Positions 26,769 to 34,732 of a DNA stretch of 45,694 nucleotides are shown piece after piece. A program made the translations under genes and the position numbers. Location: NCBI GenBank assembly GCA_023443455.1, contig JAEZUE010000041.1, forward strand, positions 1 to 45,694, given 5' to 3'. This stretch comes from Verrucomicrobiota bacterium (lineage in GTDB: Bacteria > Verrucomicrobiota > Verrucomicrobiia > Opitutales > Opitutaceae). The first letter of the stretch is position 1; every line of letters begins with the position of its first letter. The notes under the pieces were generated by a model. That model did no database searches, was not told the origin of the DNA, and saw only the letters and a program-made list of their open reading frames with translations.

Positions 26769-28688
26769 CTAGATCTGCGGGTCGCGGTTGAGCTCCAGGC
26801 GCGGGGCCAAAAACTCGAGCAGGCGCTCGACGGCTTCTTCGGCGGAGAGCTGGTCGGTGCGCAACTCGAGGTCGGCCTTCACGGGGGCCTCGTACGGCGA
26901 GCTGATGCCGGTGAACTCTTTGATCTCTCCGCGCTCGGCGCGGGCGTAGAGGCCCTTCGGGTCGCGGGTCTTGCAGACCTCGACCGGCGCGTTGACGAAG
27001 ACCTCGAGGAAACGGCCCGGCGCCATGATCGAGCGCACGCGTTCACGGTCCGCCGCGAAGGGCGAGATGAAGGCGGTGATCACGATCTGGCCGGTGTCGG
27101 CGAGCAGTTTCGCGACCTCGCCGGCGCGGCGGATGTTCTCCGTGCGGTCGTCGGCGGAGAAGCCGAGGCCGGCGTTGAGGCCGTGGCGGAGGTTGTCGCC
27201 ATCGAGCAGGTACACCTGGCGGCCCGAGACGAAGAGCTGCTTCTCGAGTTCGGTGGCGATGGTCGACTTGCCCGAACCGGACAGGCCGGTGAGCCAGAGG
27301 ATCAGCCCCGGGTGGCCGTTGCGCGCCTCGCGGGTCGCACGGGTGACGCGGCCGGAGGACCAGAAGAGATTCTCCGCGACACCGCCTTCCTTGCCGCGCT
27401 GGAAATAGCGGTCGGGCAACACGACGCCGCCGCCCGACGGGGCGCGCCCGGCGTAGATCGCGAAGCGGCTGGTCGGCGCGATTTCGCCGTTCACGTCGAA
27501 GGCGAGCGGCTTCTTCGTGCGCAGCGTGACCTCGGCGACCTCGTGGCGGGCAACGTGCGCCTCGCTCGGCGCGCGGCGGACCTCGTTGAGCGTGGTGGCG
27601 TCGACGACCTTCTCGATCGACACGACCTCGGCCGAGGTCTCCTGCGTGACCAGGCGGATCGTCAGCGGTTGGCCGGGGCGAAGCTTCTCCTGTTGAATCC
27701 AGAAAATGCGGGCACGGAACTGCTGGCCCTCGTAGGCGCCGTCCTGCTCGTGCGTACCGATGTGGCCGCGCTCGACGAAGATCTGGTCGGTGAGCGAGAT
27801 GCCGATCGATTCGCCGGTGCCGGCCTCGCTGATCGTCGGCGAGCTCCAGCGCTCGATCTTGGCGACGGTCGAGGTCTTGCCGCCGGGCGAGAAGACGATG
27901 CGGTCGCCCTCCTTGAGGGTGCCGGACTCGACGCGGCCGACGAAGATGCGTTTGTCGTCCCAACGGTAGACATCCTGGACGAGGAAACGCAGCGGCTTGG
28001 CGGAGAGGTCCTCGGTGTCGGTGAAGGAGTCGAGGGCCTCGACAGCGGTGGGACCGTCGTACCACGGGGTGCGGGCGCTGCGGCTGGCGATGTTGTCGCC
28101 GTGCTTGGCGGCGACCGGGATGAAGCACTGCGGCTTGAGGCCGAGGGTCTGCAGGAAGGCGGTGTAGTCGGCGACGATCTGGCGGTAGCGCGCTTCGCCG
28201 TAGTCGGCGAGGTCCATCTTGTTGACCAGCACGACGAGCTGGCGCACGCCGAGCAGGGAGAGCAGGAAGGCGTGGCGTTTCGACTGCTCGCGGATGCCCT
28301 CGTGGGCGTCGATCAGGAGGAAGGCGGCGGAGGCGGAGGCGGCGCCGGTGACCATGTTCTTGAGGAACTCGGTGTGGCCGGGCGCGTCGATGATAGCGTA
28401 TTCACGTTTCGCGGTGTGGAACGGGATGCGCGTGGTGTCGATGGTGATGTTCTGCTCCTGCTCCTCGAGCAGCGCGTCGAGCAGGAAGGCGTATTCGAAC
28501 TCCATGTTCTCGGCGGCGCAGGCCTTGCGAACCTGCTCGATCTTGCCCTGCTTGAGCGAGCCGGTGTCGAAGAGCAGGCGGCCGATGAGGGTCGACTTGC
28601 CGTGGTCGACATGGCCGACGACGACGACGTTGAGGCGCGAGTGCTCGGTCGAGGCGATCGAGTAGTCGGCGGCCAGGCGGGTGGGCAC
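26769..28688 (-). CDS. cysNC: Bifunctional sulfate adenylyltransferase large subunit / adenylylsulfate kinase
   Basis: This 639-residue fusion joins the CysN GTPase, which drives APS formation from sulfate and ATP with CysD, to CysC, which phosphorylates APS to PAPS. The GTPase domain has G1 VGHVDHGKST (residues 24-33), DAPGH (G3) and NKMD (G4); EF-Tu-like barrels follow. The CysC domain starts around residue 450 with P-loop GLSGSGKS near 463-470, plus DGDNLRHGL and APVKADLELRT. The G1 loop reads HVDHGKS, like EF-1A, rather than the usual CysN SVDDGKS. The start is uncertain: GTG 28688 lies just before the conserved region, while ATG 28850 or 28871 would add a repeat-derived leader. Confidence 0.93.
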   Translation of the reverse strand: MPTRLAADYSIASTEHSRLNVVVVGHVDHGKSTLIGRLLFDTGSLKQGKIEQVRKACAAENMEFEYAFLLDALLEEQEQNITIDTTRIPFHTAKREYAIIDAPGHTEFLKNMVTGAASASAAFLLIDAHEGIREQSKRHAFLLSLLGVRQLVVLVNKMDLADYGEARYRQIVADYTAFLQTLGLKPQCFIPVAAKHGDNIASRSARTPWYDGPTAVEALDSFTDTEDLSAKPLRFLVQDVYRWDDKRIFVGRVESGTLKEGDRIVFSPGGKTSTVAKIERWSSPTISEAGTGESIGISLTDQIFVERGHIGTHEQDGAYEGQQFRARIFWIQQEKLRPGQPLTIRLVTQETSAEVVSIEKVVDATTLNEVRRAPSEAHVARHEVAEVTLRTKKPLAFDVNGEIAPTSRFAIYAGRAPSGGGVVLPDRYFQRGKEGGVAENLFWSSGRVTRATREARNGHPGLILWLTGLSGSGKSTIATELEKQLFVSGRQVYLLDGDNLRHGLNAGLGFSADDRTENIRRAGEVAKLLADTGQIVITAFISPFAADRERVRSIMAPGRFLEVFVNAPVEVCKTRDPKGLYARAERGEIKEFTGISSPYEAPVKADLELRTDQLSAEEAVERLLEFLAPRLELNRDPQI

Positions 28689-28719
28689 GTAGCCGATGTT
28701 CGGCGCGAGCGCGCCGGGA

Positions 28720-28878
28720 GATTGCGGATCGCGGATTGCGGATTGCGGTTTGACGGAGGACACGGAGGAAAGGGCTGAGATTGAAGAGCTGTCAGTGATC
28801 GTTGGTGACGGGGCGGCAGCGCAGATCCCGGGCGGTGTGGTTCGAACCATTCCGCATTCCGAAATCCGCATTCCGCGT
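28720..28878. repeat. GGATTGCGG repeats and inverted partner between cysD and cysNC
   Basis: GGATTGCGGATCGCGGATTGCGG at 28735 and neighbours is a run of a 9-mer, partly complementary to CCGCATTCCGAAATCCGCATT at 28852-28872. The gap of 190 bp between cysD and the likely cysNC start is otherwise without content, and the open frame through it may be fortuitous. Confidence 0.6.
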
Positions 28879-29682
28879 TCAGAAGAATCCCTTGGCGCGG
28901 AGCTTCTGCATGGCGTTGCGTTCGGCGTGGTCCTGGGCGCGGCCGGCGCGCTCGCTGGTCTTGGTGTGGCGCAGCTCCTCGATGATCTCGTCGATCGTCG
29001 AGGCGTTGCTCTCGATCGGGTGCGTGATCGGCCAGCAGCCGAGCGAGCGGTAGCGCTTGCCCTCGCGGGCGAAATACAGGCTCGGAATCGGGATTCCCTC
29101 GCGACGGATGTAGAGCCAGATGTCGAGCTCGGTCCAGTCGAGGATCGGCTGCACGCGGACGTTCTCGCCCGGGCCGACGTGGGTGGCGAACTGGTTCCAG
29201 AACTCCGGCGGCTGGTCCTTGTAGTTCCACTCGTTGTCCTTGTTGCGCGGGGAGAAATAGCGCTCCTTCGCGCGGGTCGGGTCCTCATCGCGGCGGATGC
29301 CGGTGATGAGCGCCTGCCACTTGCCCTCGGCCAGCGCGCGCTGGAGGGCGAGCGTTTTGAGCTCATGGGTGACCGTGACGGGATCGTGGGTCTCGTAGCC
29401 GATGCCACGATCGCGGGCCTCCTGGTTGAGGCCGACCTTCACCTCGACGTCGTGGAACTTCGTCGCCCACTCGCGGAACTGGTACATCTCCGGGAACTCG
29501 TAGGTGGTGTCGATGTGGAGAAGGGGAAACGGGATACGGCCGAGGAAGGCCTTTTTCGCGAGCCAGATGAGGACGTTGGAGTCCTTGCCCATCGACCACG
29601 GCATGACGATGGAGTCGAAGCTGTGGTAGGCCTCGCGAAAGATGAAGATGCTCTGTTGTTCGAGCTTGGTGAGATGGTCCAT
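28879..29682 (-). CDS. cysD: Sulfate adenylyltransferase small subunit
   Basis: CysD is the ATP-pyrophosphatase subunit that adenylates sulfate with CysN. This 267-residue protein starts MDHLTKLEQQSIFIFREAY and has the PP-loop as SMGKDS (residues 30-35; CysD normally has SGGKDS). Other marks are LLHIDTTYEFPEMYQFREW, the GIRRDEDPTRAKER block and the CWPITHPIESNASTIDEIIE region near the C-terminus. ATG 29682 is preferred since the in-frame ATG at 29727 precedes an unrelated leader. It is followed by cysNC and preceded by cysH. Confidence 0.96.
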   Translation of the reverse strand: MDHLTKLEQQSIFIFREAYHSFDSIVMPWSMGKDSNVLIWLAKKAFLGRIPFPLLHIDTTYEFPEMYQFREWATKFHDVEVKVGLNQEARDRGIGYETHDPVTVTHELKTLALQRALAEGKWQALITGIRRDEDPTRAKERYFSPRNKDNEWNYKDQPPEFWNQFATHVGPGENVRVQPILDWTELDIWLYIRREGIPIPSLYFAREGKRYRSLGCWPITHPIESNASTIDEIIEELRHTKTSERAGRAQDHAERNAMQKLRAKGFF

Positions 29683-29753
29683 GTGGAAAAGCGGAAGGAG
29701 GAAAGCGGAAACCGGAAAGCCCGGCAAATACGGTTAACGAAAGGAAGACTGAG

Positions 29754-29887
29754 GTAGGGGCGTCGCTTGCGACGCCCTGGCGGGGGTCAGGCCCGCGCGG
29801 TGCGAGCAAGCTCGCACCCTACAAGTTTGGCCAAACACTCGGCCGCGGTGGGCGGAGCACGGAAGGCGTCGGCGAGCGACGCCCCTA
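29754..29887. repeat. Three GTAGG hairpin modules between cysD and cysH
   Basis: Modules: GTAGG + GGCGTCGC/GCGACGCC (plus strand, 29754-29776); GTAGG + GTGCGAGC/GCTCGCAC (minus strand, 29799-29822); GTAGG + GGCGTCG/CGACGCC (minus strand, 29865-29887). Between the last two is AGTTTGGCCAAAC (29824-29836), which contains 11 bases of the insertion-sequence end. The 271-bp gap holds no gene. Confidence 0.78.
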
Positions 29888-29953
29888 CGCGCACCGCCGG
29901 TGCGCATTTCGGCAGGAGGAAATTGGTGTCGAGTTGCATGATCGGGGTGCAGG

Positions 29954-30721
29954 TCAGATGGAGGGCGGCTCCGGAATGTCCGGGCTCTCCGGTTTCCGGT
30001 CTCCGCCGTCGACTTTCTTGGTGAAGGTGTGGATGCCGCACTCGGTCTTGTTGAAACCGGTCCAGCGGCCGGCGCGTTCGCCGCCACCGGCTCCGGTCGG
30101 CCGTGTGCAGACCGCGCAACCGATCGAGTGATACCCGCGGTCGTGCAGCGGGTTGTACGGGATGCCGTTGGCGCGGATGAAGTCCCAGACCTGCTCGCGC
30201 GACCAGTCGGCGAGCGGGTTGAGCTTCCAGAGGAAACGCTCGGCCACGCCGTTGAGCTGGTGCTTCTCCAGCACGCCGGTCTCGGCGCGCACGGCGGACT
30301 GCTCGCGGCGCAGGCCGGTGATCCAGCAGTCGGCGGACTCGAGGCGCTGGCGGAGCGGCTCGACCTTGCGCAGCGTGCAGCAGAGGTCGGGGTCGTTCTT
30401 CCAGAGCTCGGGGCCGATGTGCCGATCCTGGTCGGCGACGGAGAGCGCGGGCTGGAGGGTTTCGATCTGCATGCCCCAGAAGGCCTCGAGGCGGGACTTG
30501 AGAGCGACGGTCTCAGGAAAGAGCAGACCGGTATCGAGCGTGAAGACAGGAAAGCCGAGGCCGGCCTGGCGGCCGAGGTGGATCGCGACCAGCCCGGCGC
30601 CCTGGAAACTGGTGCCGAAGACGGCCTTGTCGCCAAACGCCTCCCACGCCCACCGCAGGCGCGCGGTGGCGTCGAGGGACGTCAGGTCGACGTCGGCCAG
30701 ATAGGGATCGAGAAATCGCAT
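29954..30721 (-). CDS. cysH: [4Fe-4S] adenylylsulfate (APS/PAPS) reductase
   Basis: CysH reduces activated sulfate to sulfite using thioredoxin or a similar thiol donor. This 255-residue protein has the paired cysteines C114-C115 (LCCTLRKVEPL) and C202-x2-C205 (IGCAVCTRP) that bind a [4Fe-4S] cluster in bacterial APS reductases and in some dual-specificity APS/PAPS reductases. The catalytic cysteine C228 lies in KTECGIH. The GTSFQGAGLVAIHL and TLDTGLLFPET blocks form the nucleotide site. ATG 30721 is preferred; upstream frame is unlike protein. The last ~17 residues (GDRKPESPDIPEPPSI) are encoded by an intergenic-type CCGGAAACCGGAG repeat. Confidence 0.95.
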   Translation of the reverse strand: MRFLDPYLADVDLTSLDATARLRWAWEAFGDKAVFGTSFQGAGLVAIHLGRQAGLGFPVFTLDTGLLFPETVALKSRLEAFWGMQIETLQPALSVADQDRHIGPELWKNDPDLCCTLRKVEPLRQRLESADCWITGLRREQSAVRAETGVLEKHQLNGVAERFLWKLNPLADWSREQVWDFIRANGIPYNPLHDRGYHSIGCAVCTRPTGAGGGERAGRWTGFNKTECGIHTFTKKVDGGDRKPESPDIPEPPSI

Positions 30722-30845
30722 GTTTCGAAACCGGAAACCGGAGAGCGGATACCGGAGAGGGTCGGAAAGGGAGACAGCGACCGGGGCACCGCGCGCCGGT
30801 CGGGTAGGACCGCGCGCAGCGCACACCGGAGCTGGTGTGATTGGT

Positions 30846-32555
30846 TCAATTGAGCACCGCGCGATCGGTGAAGTCGCCGAAGCGTTCACCCGGTCGGCGC
30901 TCGGCCACGAAACGCTGGAGCAGCGGGCGCAGCTCGCCGACCACGTCGTCGAATTTCACCGACTCCTTGTAGACGCGATTGAGGCGCGTGCTGATGGCGT
31001 TGCCGCCGAGGAGCAGGTTGTACTTGCCGGGTGCGCGGCCGACGAGGGCCACTTCGGCAAGATACGGGCGGGCGCAGCCGTTGGGGCACCCGGTGATCCG
31101 GAAGATGATCTCCTCCTCGGACAGGCCGACCTCGGCGAGCAATGCCTCGAAGCGCTCGATGAGCACCGGCAGCGCGCGCTCGGCCTCGGCCAGCGCGAGC
31201 CCGCAGGTCGGGAGCGCCACACAGGCCATCGCGGCCTTGCGGAACGACGAGCCCTGGTGCGCGAGATCGATGCCGTGTTGTGCGAAGATCCCGGTGACGG
31301 CCGCCTCGTCCTCGGCGCGGATGCCGGCGAGGATGAGGTTCTGCTGCGCGGTCAGCCGCACCTCAGGGGCGAATCGCTCCACCACCGTGCGCAACGCCGT
31401 GCGCAGGCCGTGGCCGGGCACGTCCTTGATGCGGCCGGACTCGATGTAGAGGCCGAGGAAACGTTGGCCGTCGGCCGAGGGATGCCAGCCGTAGAGATCG
31501 ATGTGACGGGTAAACTCCGCCGGGCGGGCGGGCTCGAGGGCGAAACCGGCGCGGGCGGCGAACTCGGTGCGGAACCACTCCACGCCGCGCTCGGCGATCA
31601 CGTACTTGAGGCGGGCATGCTTGCGGTTGGTGCGATCGCCGAAGTCGCGGTGGATCGTGACGACCGTCTTGGCGGCGTCGAGCACACGCTCGGCGGGCAG
31701 GAAGCCGGCGACGTCGGCGACGCGCGGATAGGTGTCCTTGTTGCCGTGGCTCATGCCCATGCCGCCGCCGACGAGCAGGTTGTAGCCGAGCAGACGCGCC
31801 GGATTCGCCGGATCGGCGATGGCCACGAAACCGAGGCAGTTGGCGAAGATGTCGGTGTCGTTGAACGGCGGGATGGCGAAGCCGATCTTGAATTTGCGCG
31901 GCAGATACGTGCGGCCGTAGAGCGGGTCGACGGAGTCGGACTCCGCCGCGCTTTGAAGCTTGGTGGCGCGGGGCAGGTGGAGCTCGGCGCCGTCGAGCCA
32001 GATCTCGTGGTAGGCGGTGCGCTTCGGCGCGAGCTCGTCGGAGAGCAGCGCGGCATCGGCGTAGACCTGCGGGATCAACGGACTTTCGCCCGGGGTCGGC
32101 GGCGCGAGGACGTTGCGCACGACGTCGCCGCAGGAGGCGATGGTCGAGGCGAGCGCGTCGTGGATGCCGCGCATCAACGGGCCGAGGCCGGATTTCACCA
32201 CGCCGTGCCACTGGAAGGTCTGGCGGGTCGTGATGCGCAGGGTGTCGTTGCCGTATTTGCCGGCGAGGTCGTCGAAGGCGAGATACTGGGCCGCCGGCAC
32301 GATGCCGCCCGGGATGCGGGCGCGGATCATCATGAGGTACTGCTTGCCGGTCTTCCGCTTGTCGCGGTCGTCCTGCTGATAGATGCCGTGGAACTTGAGA
32401 AACTGCTCGTCGTCGGCGTTGAAATGGTCGAGCGCGCCGTCGGCGAGCGTCGCAGCGATCTGGCCGGAGAGGTCCGGATAGGCCTCCTTCAACTGCTCGT
32501 TTTTGCTGACGGCGGGGGTGGAGGAATGGGCGGCGGCGGCAGAGGTGGTAGACAT
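30846..32555 (-). CDS. cysI: Assimilatory sulfite reductase hemoprotein subunit
   Basis: CysI reduces sulfite to sulfide by six electrons on a coupled siroheme and [4Fe-4S] centre. This 569-residue protein has the cluster ligands C445 and C451 (ACVALPTCGLALAE) and C490 and C494 (TGCPNGCARPY). Siroheme-binding basic residues fall in TTRQTFQWHGV and similar blocks, as in NADPH-linked enzymes. No flavoprotein CysJ is seen in the window, so the electron donor (NADPH-flavoprotein or ferredoxin) is open. It is the first gene of the minus-strand sulfur cluster and diverges from cobA. Confidence 0.96.
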   Translation of the reverse strand: MSTTSAAAAHSSTPAVSKNEQLKEAYPDLSGQIAATLADGALDHFNADDEQFLKFHGIYQQDDRDKRKTGKQYLMMIRARIPGGIVPAAQYLAFDDLAGKYGNDTLRITTRQTFQWHGVVKSGLGPLMRGIHDALASTIASCGDVVRNVLAPPTPGESPLIPQVYADAALLSDELAPKRTAYHEIWLDGAELHLPRATKLQSAAESDSVDPLYGRTYLPRKFKIGFAIPPFNDTDIFANCLGFVAIADPANPARLLGYNLLVGGGMGMSHGNKDTYPRVADVAGFLPAERVLDAAKTVVTIHRDFGDRTNRKHARLKYVIAERGVEWFRTEFAARAGFALEPARPAEFTRHIDLYGWHPSADGQRFLGLYIESGRIKDVPGHGLRTALRTVVERFAPEVRLTAQQNLILAGIRAEDEAAVTGIFAQHGIDLAHQGSSFRKAAMACVALPTCGLALAEAERALPVLIERFEALLAEVGLSEEEIIFRITGCPNGCARPYLAEVALVGRAPGKYNLLLGGNAISTRLNRVYKESVKFDDVVGELRPLLQRFVAERRPGERFGDFTDRAVLN

Positions 32556-32596
32556 TGGTCTTGCTTTGTTGGTTTGTTGGGTTAACTACTAAACTC
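32556..32596. promoter_or_regulatory. 41-bp divergent promoter region of cysI and cobA
   Basis: Only 41 bp separate the two start codons. The sequence has TTTGTTGG repeated twice and a GTTAAC palindrome. Both promoters must overlap or lie partly in the coding regions, so the two genes are likely co-regulated by one site; the regulator is unknown. Confidence 0.5.
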
Positions 32597-33388
32597 ATGT
32601 CGTCAACATCAATTTCCGCGAAACAAGTCTTCCTCGTCGGCGCCGGCCCCGGCGACTCGCGCCTGATCACGTTGCGCGGCAAGGAGTTGCTCGAGCAGGC
32701 CGACGTGATCATCCACGACGAATTGGCCAACCGGGCCCTGCTGGAATGGGCGAAGCCGGGGGCCGAAATCGTCTATGTCGGCAAGCGCGCCGGGCACCAC
32801 TACGCGCAGCAGACCGAGATCAACCGCATCCTCGTGGCCCACGCCCGCACAGGGCGGACTGTGGTGCGACTCAAGGGCGGCGACCCGCTGGTCTTCGGGC
32901 GCGGCGGCGAAGAGGCCAATGCTTTGCGCGAGGCCGGGATCGGCTTCGAAATCGTGCCGGGCGTGACGGCGGCAGTCGGCGTGGCCGCGACGACCGAGAT
33001 CCCCCTCACCCACCGCGGCGTGTCGTCAGCGGTGTTGTTCATCACCGGGCACGAGTGCGCCGAGAAGAGCGGCACCGGCATCGACTGGGACGCCGTGGCG
33101 CGGGTGAAATGCACGATGGTCGTGTACATGGGCCTGAAGGCGGCGCGCACGATCGTCGGGCGCCTCCGCCTCGCCGGAGCGGAGGCCGACCTGCCCGTCG
33201 CGCTCGTGAGCCGCGCCACCCTGCCCGACCAACAGGTGCTCGTGGCCACGCTCGCCTCGTTCGAACAGGAACTGCTCGCCCGCGAAGTCCCCTCGCCCGC
33301 GCTGCTCGTCATTGGCGAAGTTGTACGCCAGAACCCGGCGGCCGCGGCGGCGCTGGCCGCGATGGCTCCGATGGCCGCGGAGCAGTAG
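32597..33388 (+). CDS. cobA: Uroporphyrinogen-III C-methyltransferase
   Basis: This 263-residue SUMT adds two SAM-derived methyl groups to uroporphyrinogen III to give precorrin-2, the first step toward siroheme. N-terminal VFLVGAGPGDSRLITLRGKE, then VVRLKGGDPLVFGRGGEE, and GVTAAVGVAATTEIPLTHRG are the family's SAM and substrate motifs. It is the single-domain form without the CysG dehydrogenase and ferrochelatase part, so these later steps must be encoded elsewhere. ATG 32597 is preferred; 14 codons upstream is an in-frame start inside the cysI gene. Its divergence from cysI fits siroheme supply. Confidence 0.95.
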   Translation: MSSTSISAKQVFLVGAGPGDSRLITLRGKELLEQADVIIHDELANRALLEWAKPGAEIVYVGKRAGHHYAQQTEINRILVAHARTGRTVVRLKGGDPLVFGRGGEEANALREAGIGFEIVPGVTAAVGVAATTEIPLTHRGVSSAVLFITGHECAEKSGTGIDWDAVARVKCTMVVYMGLKAARTIVGRLRLAGAEADLPVALVSRATLPDQQVLVATLASFEQELLAREVPSPALLVIGEVVRQNPAAAAALAAMAPMAAEQ

Positions 33389-33437
33389 GCGAGCCCCTCC
33401 GCCCAACCCGGCCCACGCACGTAGGCCACCCCGGGTA

Positions 33438-33458
33438 TTGTCACGTATTACGTGACAA
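33438..33458. promoter_or_regulatory. Operator-like 21-bp palindrome (TTGTCACGTA-T-TACGTGACAA)
   Basis: This is a perfect inverted repeat of 10-bp arms around one base, 50 bp after cobA. It resembles a dimeric repressor operator. No intact gene begins just after it: what follows is a decayed fragment. It may be a leftover promoter of a lost gene. Confidence 0.55.
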
Positions 33459-33497
33459 AGCCCAAAACGCCGACGAAAGCGCTGCACGCGTTTCGCC

Positions 33498-33617
33498 CCC
33501 ATCTGCTCGTGCGGGGAGGCCATCCGGGATTCCCACGGCAACTGGACGCACCTGGAGACCTACTGCTCCAAGAGCACCGAAGCGCCTTTGACTCACGGAT
33601 ACTGTCCCGAGCTGCGA
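33498..33617 (+). pseudogene. Remnant of the C-terminal CxxC...GxCPxC tail found on PAS/response-regulator proteins
   Basis: The frame from 33498 reads PICSCGEAIRDSHGNWTHLE then TYCSKSTEAPLTHGYCPEL. This matches the common 'PICSyCKkIRD..GnW..iEtYi...SeA.fsHGyCPeC' module at the end of sensor kinases and related signalling proteins. Here one cysteine spacing is altered and the final CPEC is CPEL. No upstream PAS or kinase domain is present, and the frame carries on as low-complexity sequence. So it is a decayed fragment of a lost gene. Confidence 0.68.
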
Positions 33618-33795
33618 CCGGGCCACGATGGAGGGGCGCCGGGGCCGGCGACTCGGGACACCCGCGGTCGTTCCCTCCTCCCCGAGCCGCGCCGCCTCCC
33701 CCCCCCCGGAAACACCCGGCGCCGCGCGGCGCCGGGAAACGGGATTGCGGGACGTCGGCCGCCACCGCATACAGACGCCACGCCACGGACCGGAC
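33618..33795. other. Gene-free stretch with a GC-rich palindrome
   Basis: There is a perfect 22-bp palindrome at 33715-33736 (CCCGGCGCCG / CGGCGCCGGG), preceded by a run of C near 33698. I see no gene. Confidence 0.5.
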
Positions 33796-34671
33796 ATGGA
33801 GCACCCCCGCAAGAAACCGCGCAAACCCGCCGCCCGGAAACCCGCCCACGCGAAACCGTCGGCCGCCGAGCTCGATTCCGAGATCGCCGCGATGAATCAG
33901 GACGCGACCGCCCCCGGCCTGATCGAAGGCGTCTACAATTACTGCGACCGTTGGTGCGAACGTTGCCCCCTCACCGCGCGTTGCCTGCTCTTCCGCACTT
34001 CCACGCGACGCGAGGCCGAGGCCTCCGCAAAAGCGGAGACGGCCCGCGACAACGAGGCGTTCTGGAACGAGATCGCGCTCTCCTTCGCGGCAGCGATCCG
34101 CATGGTGCGCCGCGACGCCAAGAAACGGGGCATCGACCTCGACTCGCCCGAACTGCAGGCCGAGGTCGAGCGGGAGGAGAAGAGCCGGCGCCGCGCCGCG
34201 GCCCGATCCGGCAACGAGATCCATCGCGCGGCCTCCGCGTACTGGAAGGCCGGCCAGAAGCTCCTCGCCGCCCTCGTGCCCACCCTAGTCGAAACCAACC
34301 GGGCACTCGCCACGGAGGCCGAACTCGGCATCGGGCAACCGGGCCAGACCGCCGCCTCGCTCGGCGACGCGCTGGAAATCGTCGAGTGGTATCTGTTTTT
34401 CGTCGACGTGAAGCTGCGCCGCGCCGTGAGCTCGCGGGTCGACGAGCGCCGCGACCATGCCGAAGGCCCGAAGGACAGCGACGGCTCCGCCAAGATCGCC
34501 CTGATCGCGATCGACCGCTCCATCGCCGCCTGGTCGCTGCTCCGCCGCCAGTTCGAGGCGGAACACGGCGACACCATCCTCGACCTGCTCGTCCAGCTCG
34601 AGCGCCTGCGCCGCGCCGTCGAGGCCAAGTTCCCCCACGCCCGCGCCTTCCGGCGGCCAGGCTGGGATTGA
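33796..34671 (+). CDS. Hypothetical protein with N-terminal four-cysteine motif
   Basis: This 291-residue protein has a basic N-terminus (MEHPRKKPRKPAARKPA), then a cysteine cluster C50-x3-C54-x2-C57-x5-C63 (YNYCDRWCERCPLTARC), which could hold zinc or an iron-sulfur cluster. The remainder is helical, with EFWNEIALSF-like and LLVQLERLRRAVEAK segments. I do not recognise the family beyond this. A 36-codon piece nearly identical to its C-terminus recurs at 38752-38859. It is 61 bp upstream of the 34733 gene on the same strand. Confidence 0.78.
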   Translation: MEHPRKKPRKPAARKPAHAKPSAAELDSEIAAMNQDATAPGLIEGVYNYCDRWCERCPLTARCLLFRTSTRREAEASAKAETARDNEAFWNEIALSFAAAIRMVRRDAKKRGIDLDSPELQAEVEREEKSRRRAAARSGNEIHRAASAYWKAGQKLLAALVPTLVETNRALATEAELGIGQPGQTAASLGDALEIVEWYLFFVDVKLRRAVSSRVDERRDHAEGPKDSDGSAKIALIAIDRSIAAWSLLRRQFEAEHGDTILDLLVQLERLRRAVEAKFPHARAFRRPGWD

Positions 34672-34732
34672 GCCAGCGCCTATCGGAGTGCGCTTGCCGC
34701 GGGGGCATCTCCGACCTCGGATTCCGCGGCCG

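Noticed and set aside
26769..29408. Longer cysNC reaching into cysD
   Set aside because: The extra N-terminal part is a cysD shadow and repeat sequence; similarity starts near GTG 28688.
32556..32596. SAM or cobalamin riboswitch before cysI or cobA
   Set aside because: The 41-bp gap is too short for either fold.
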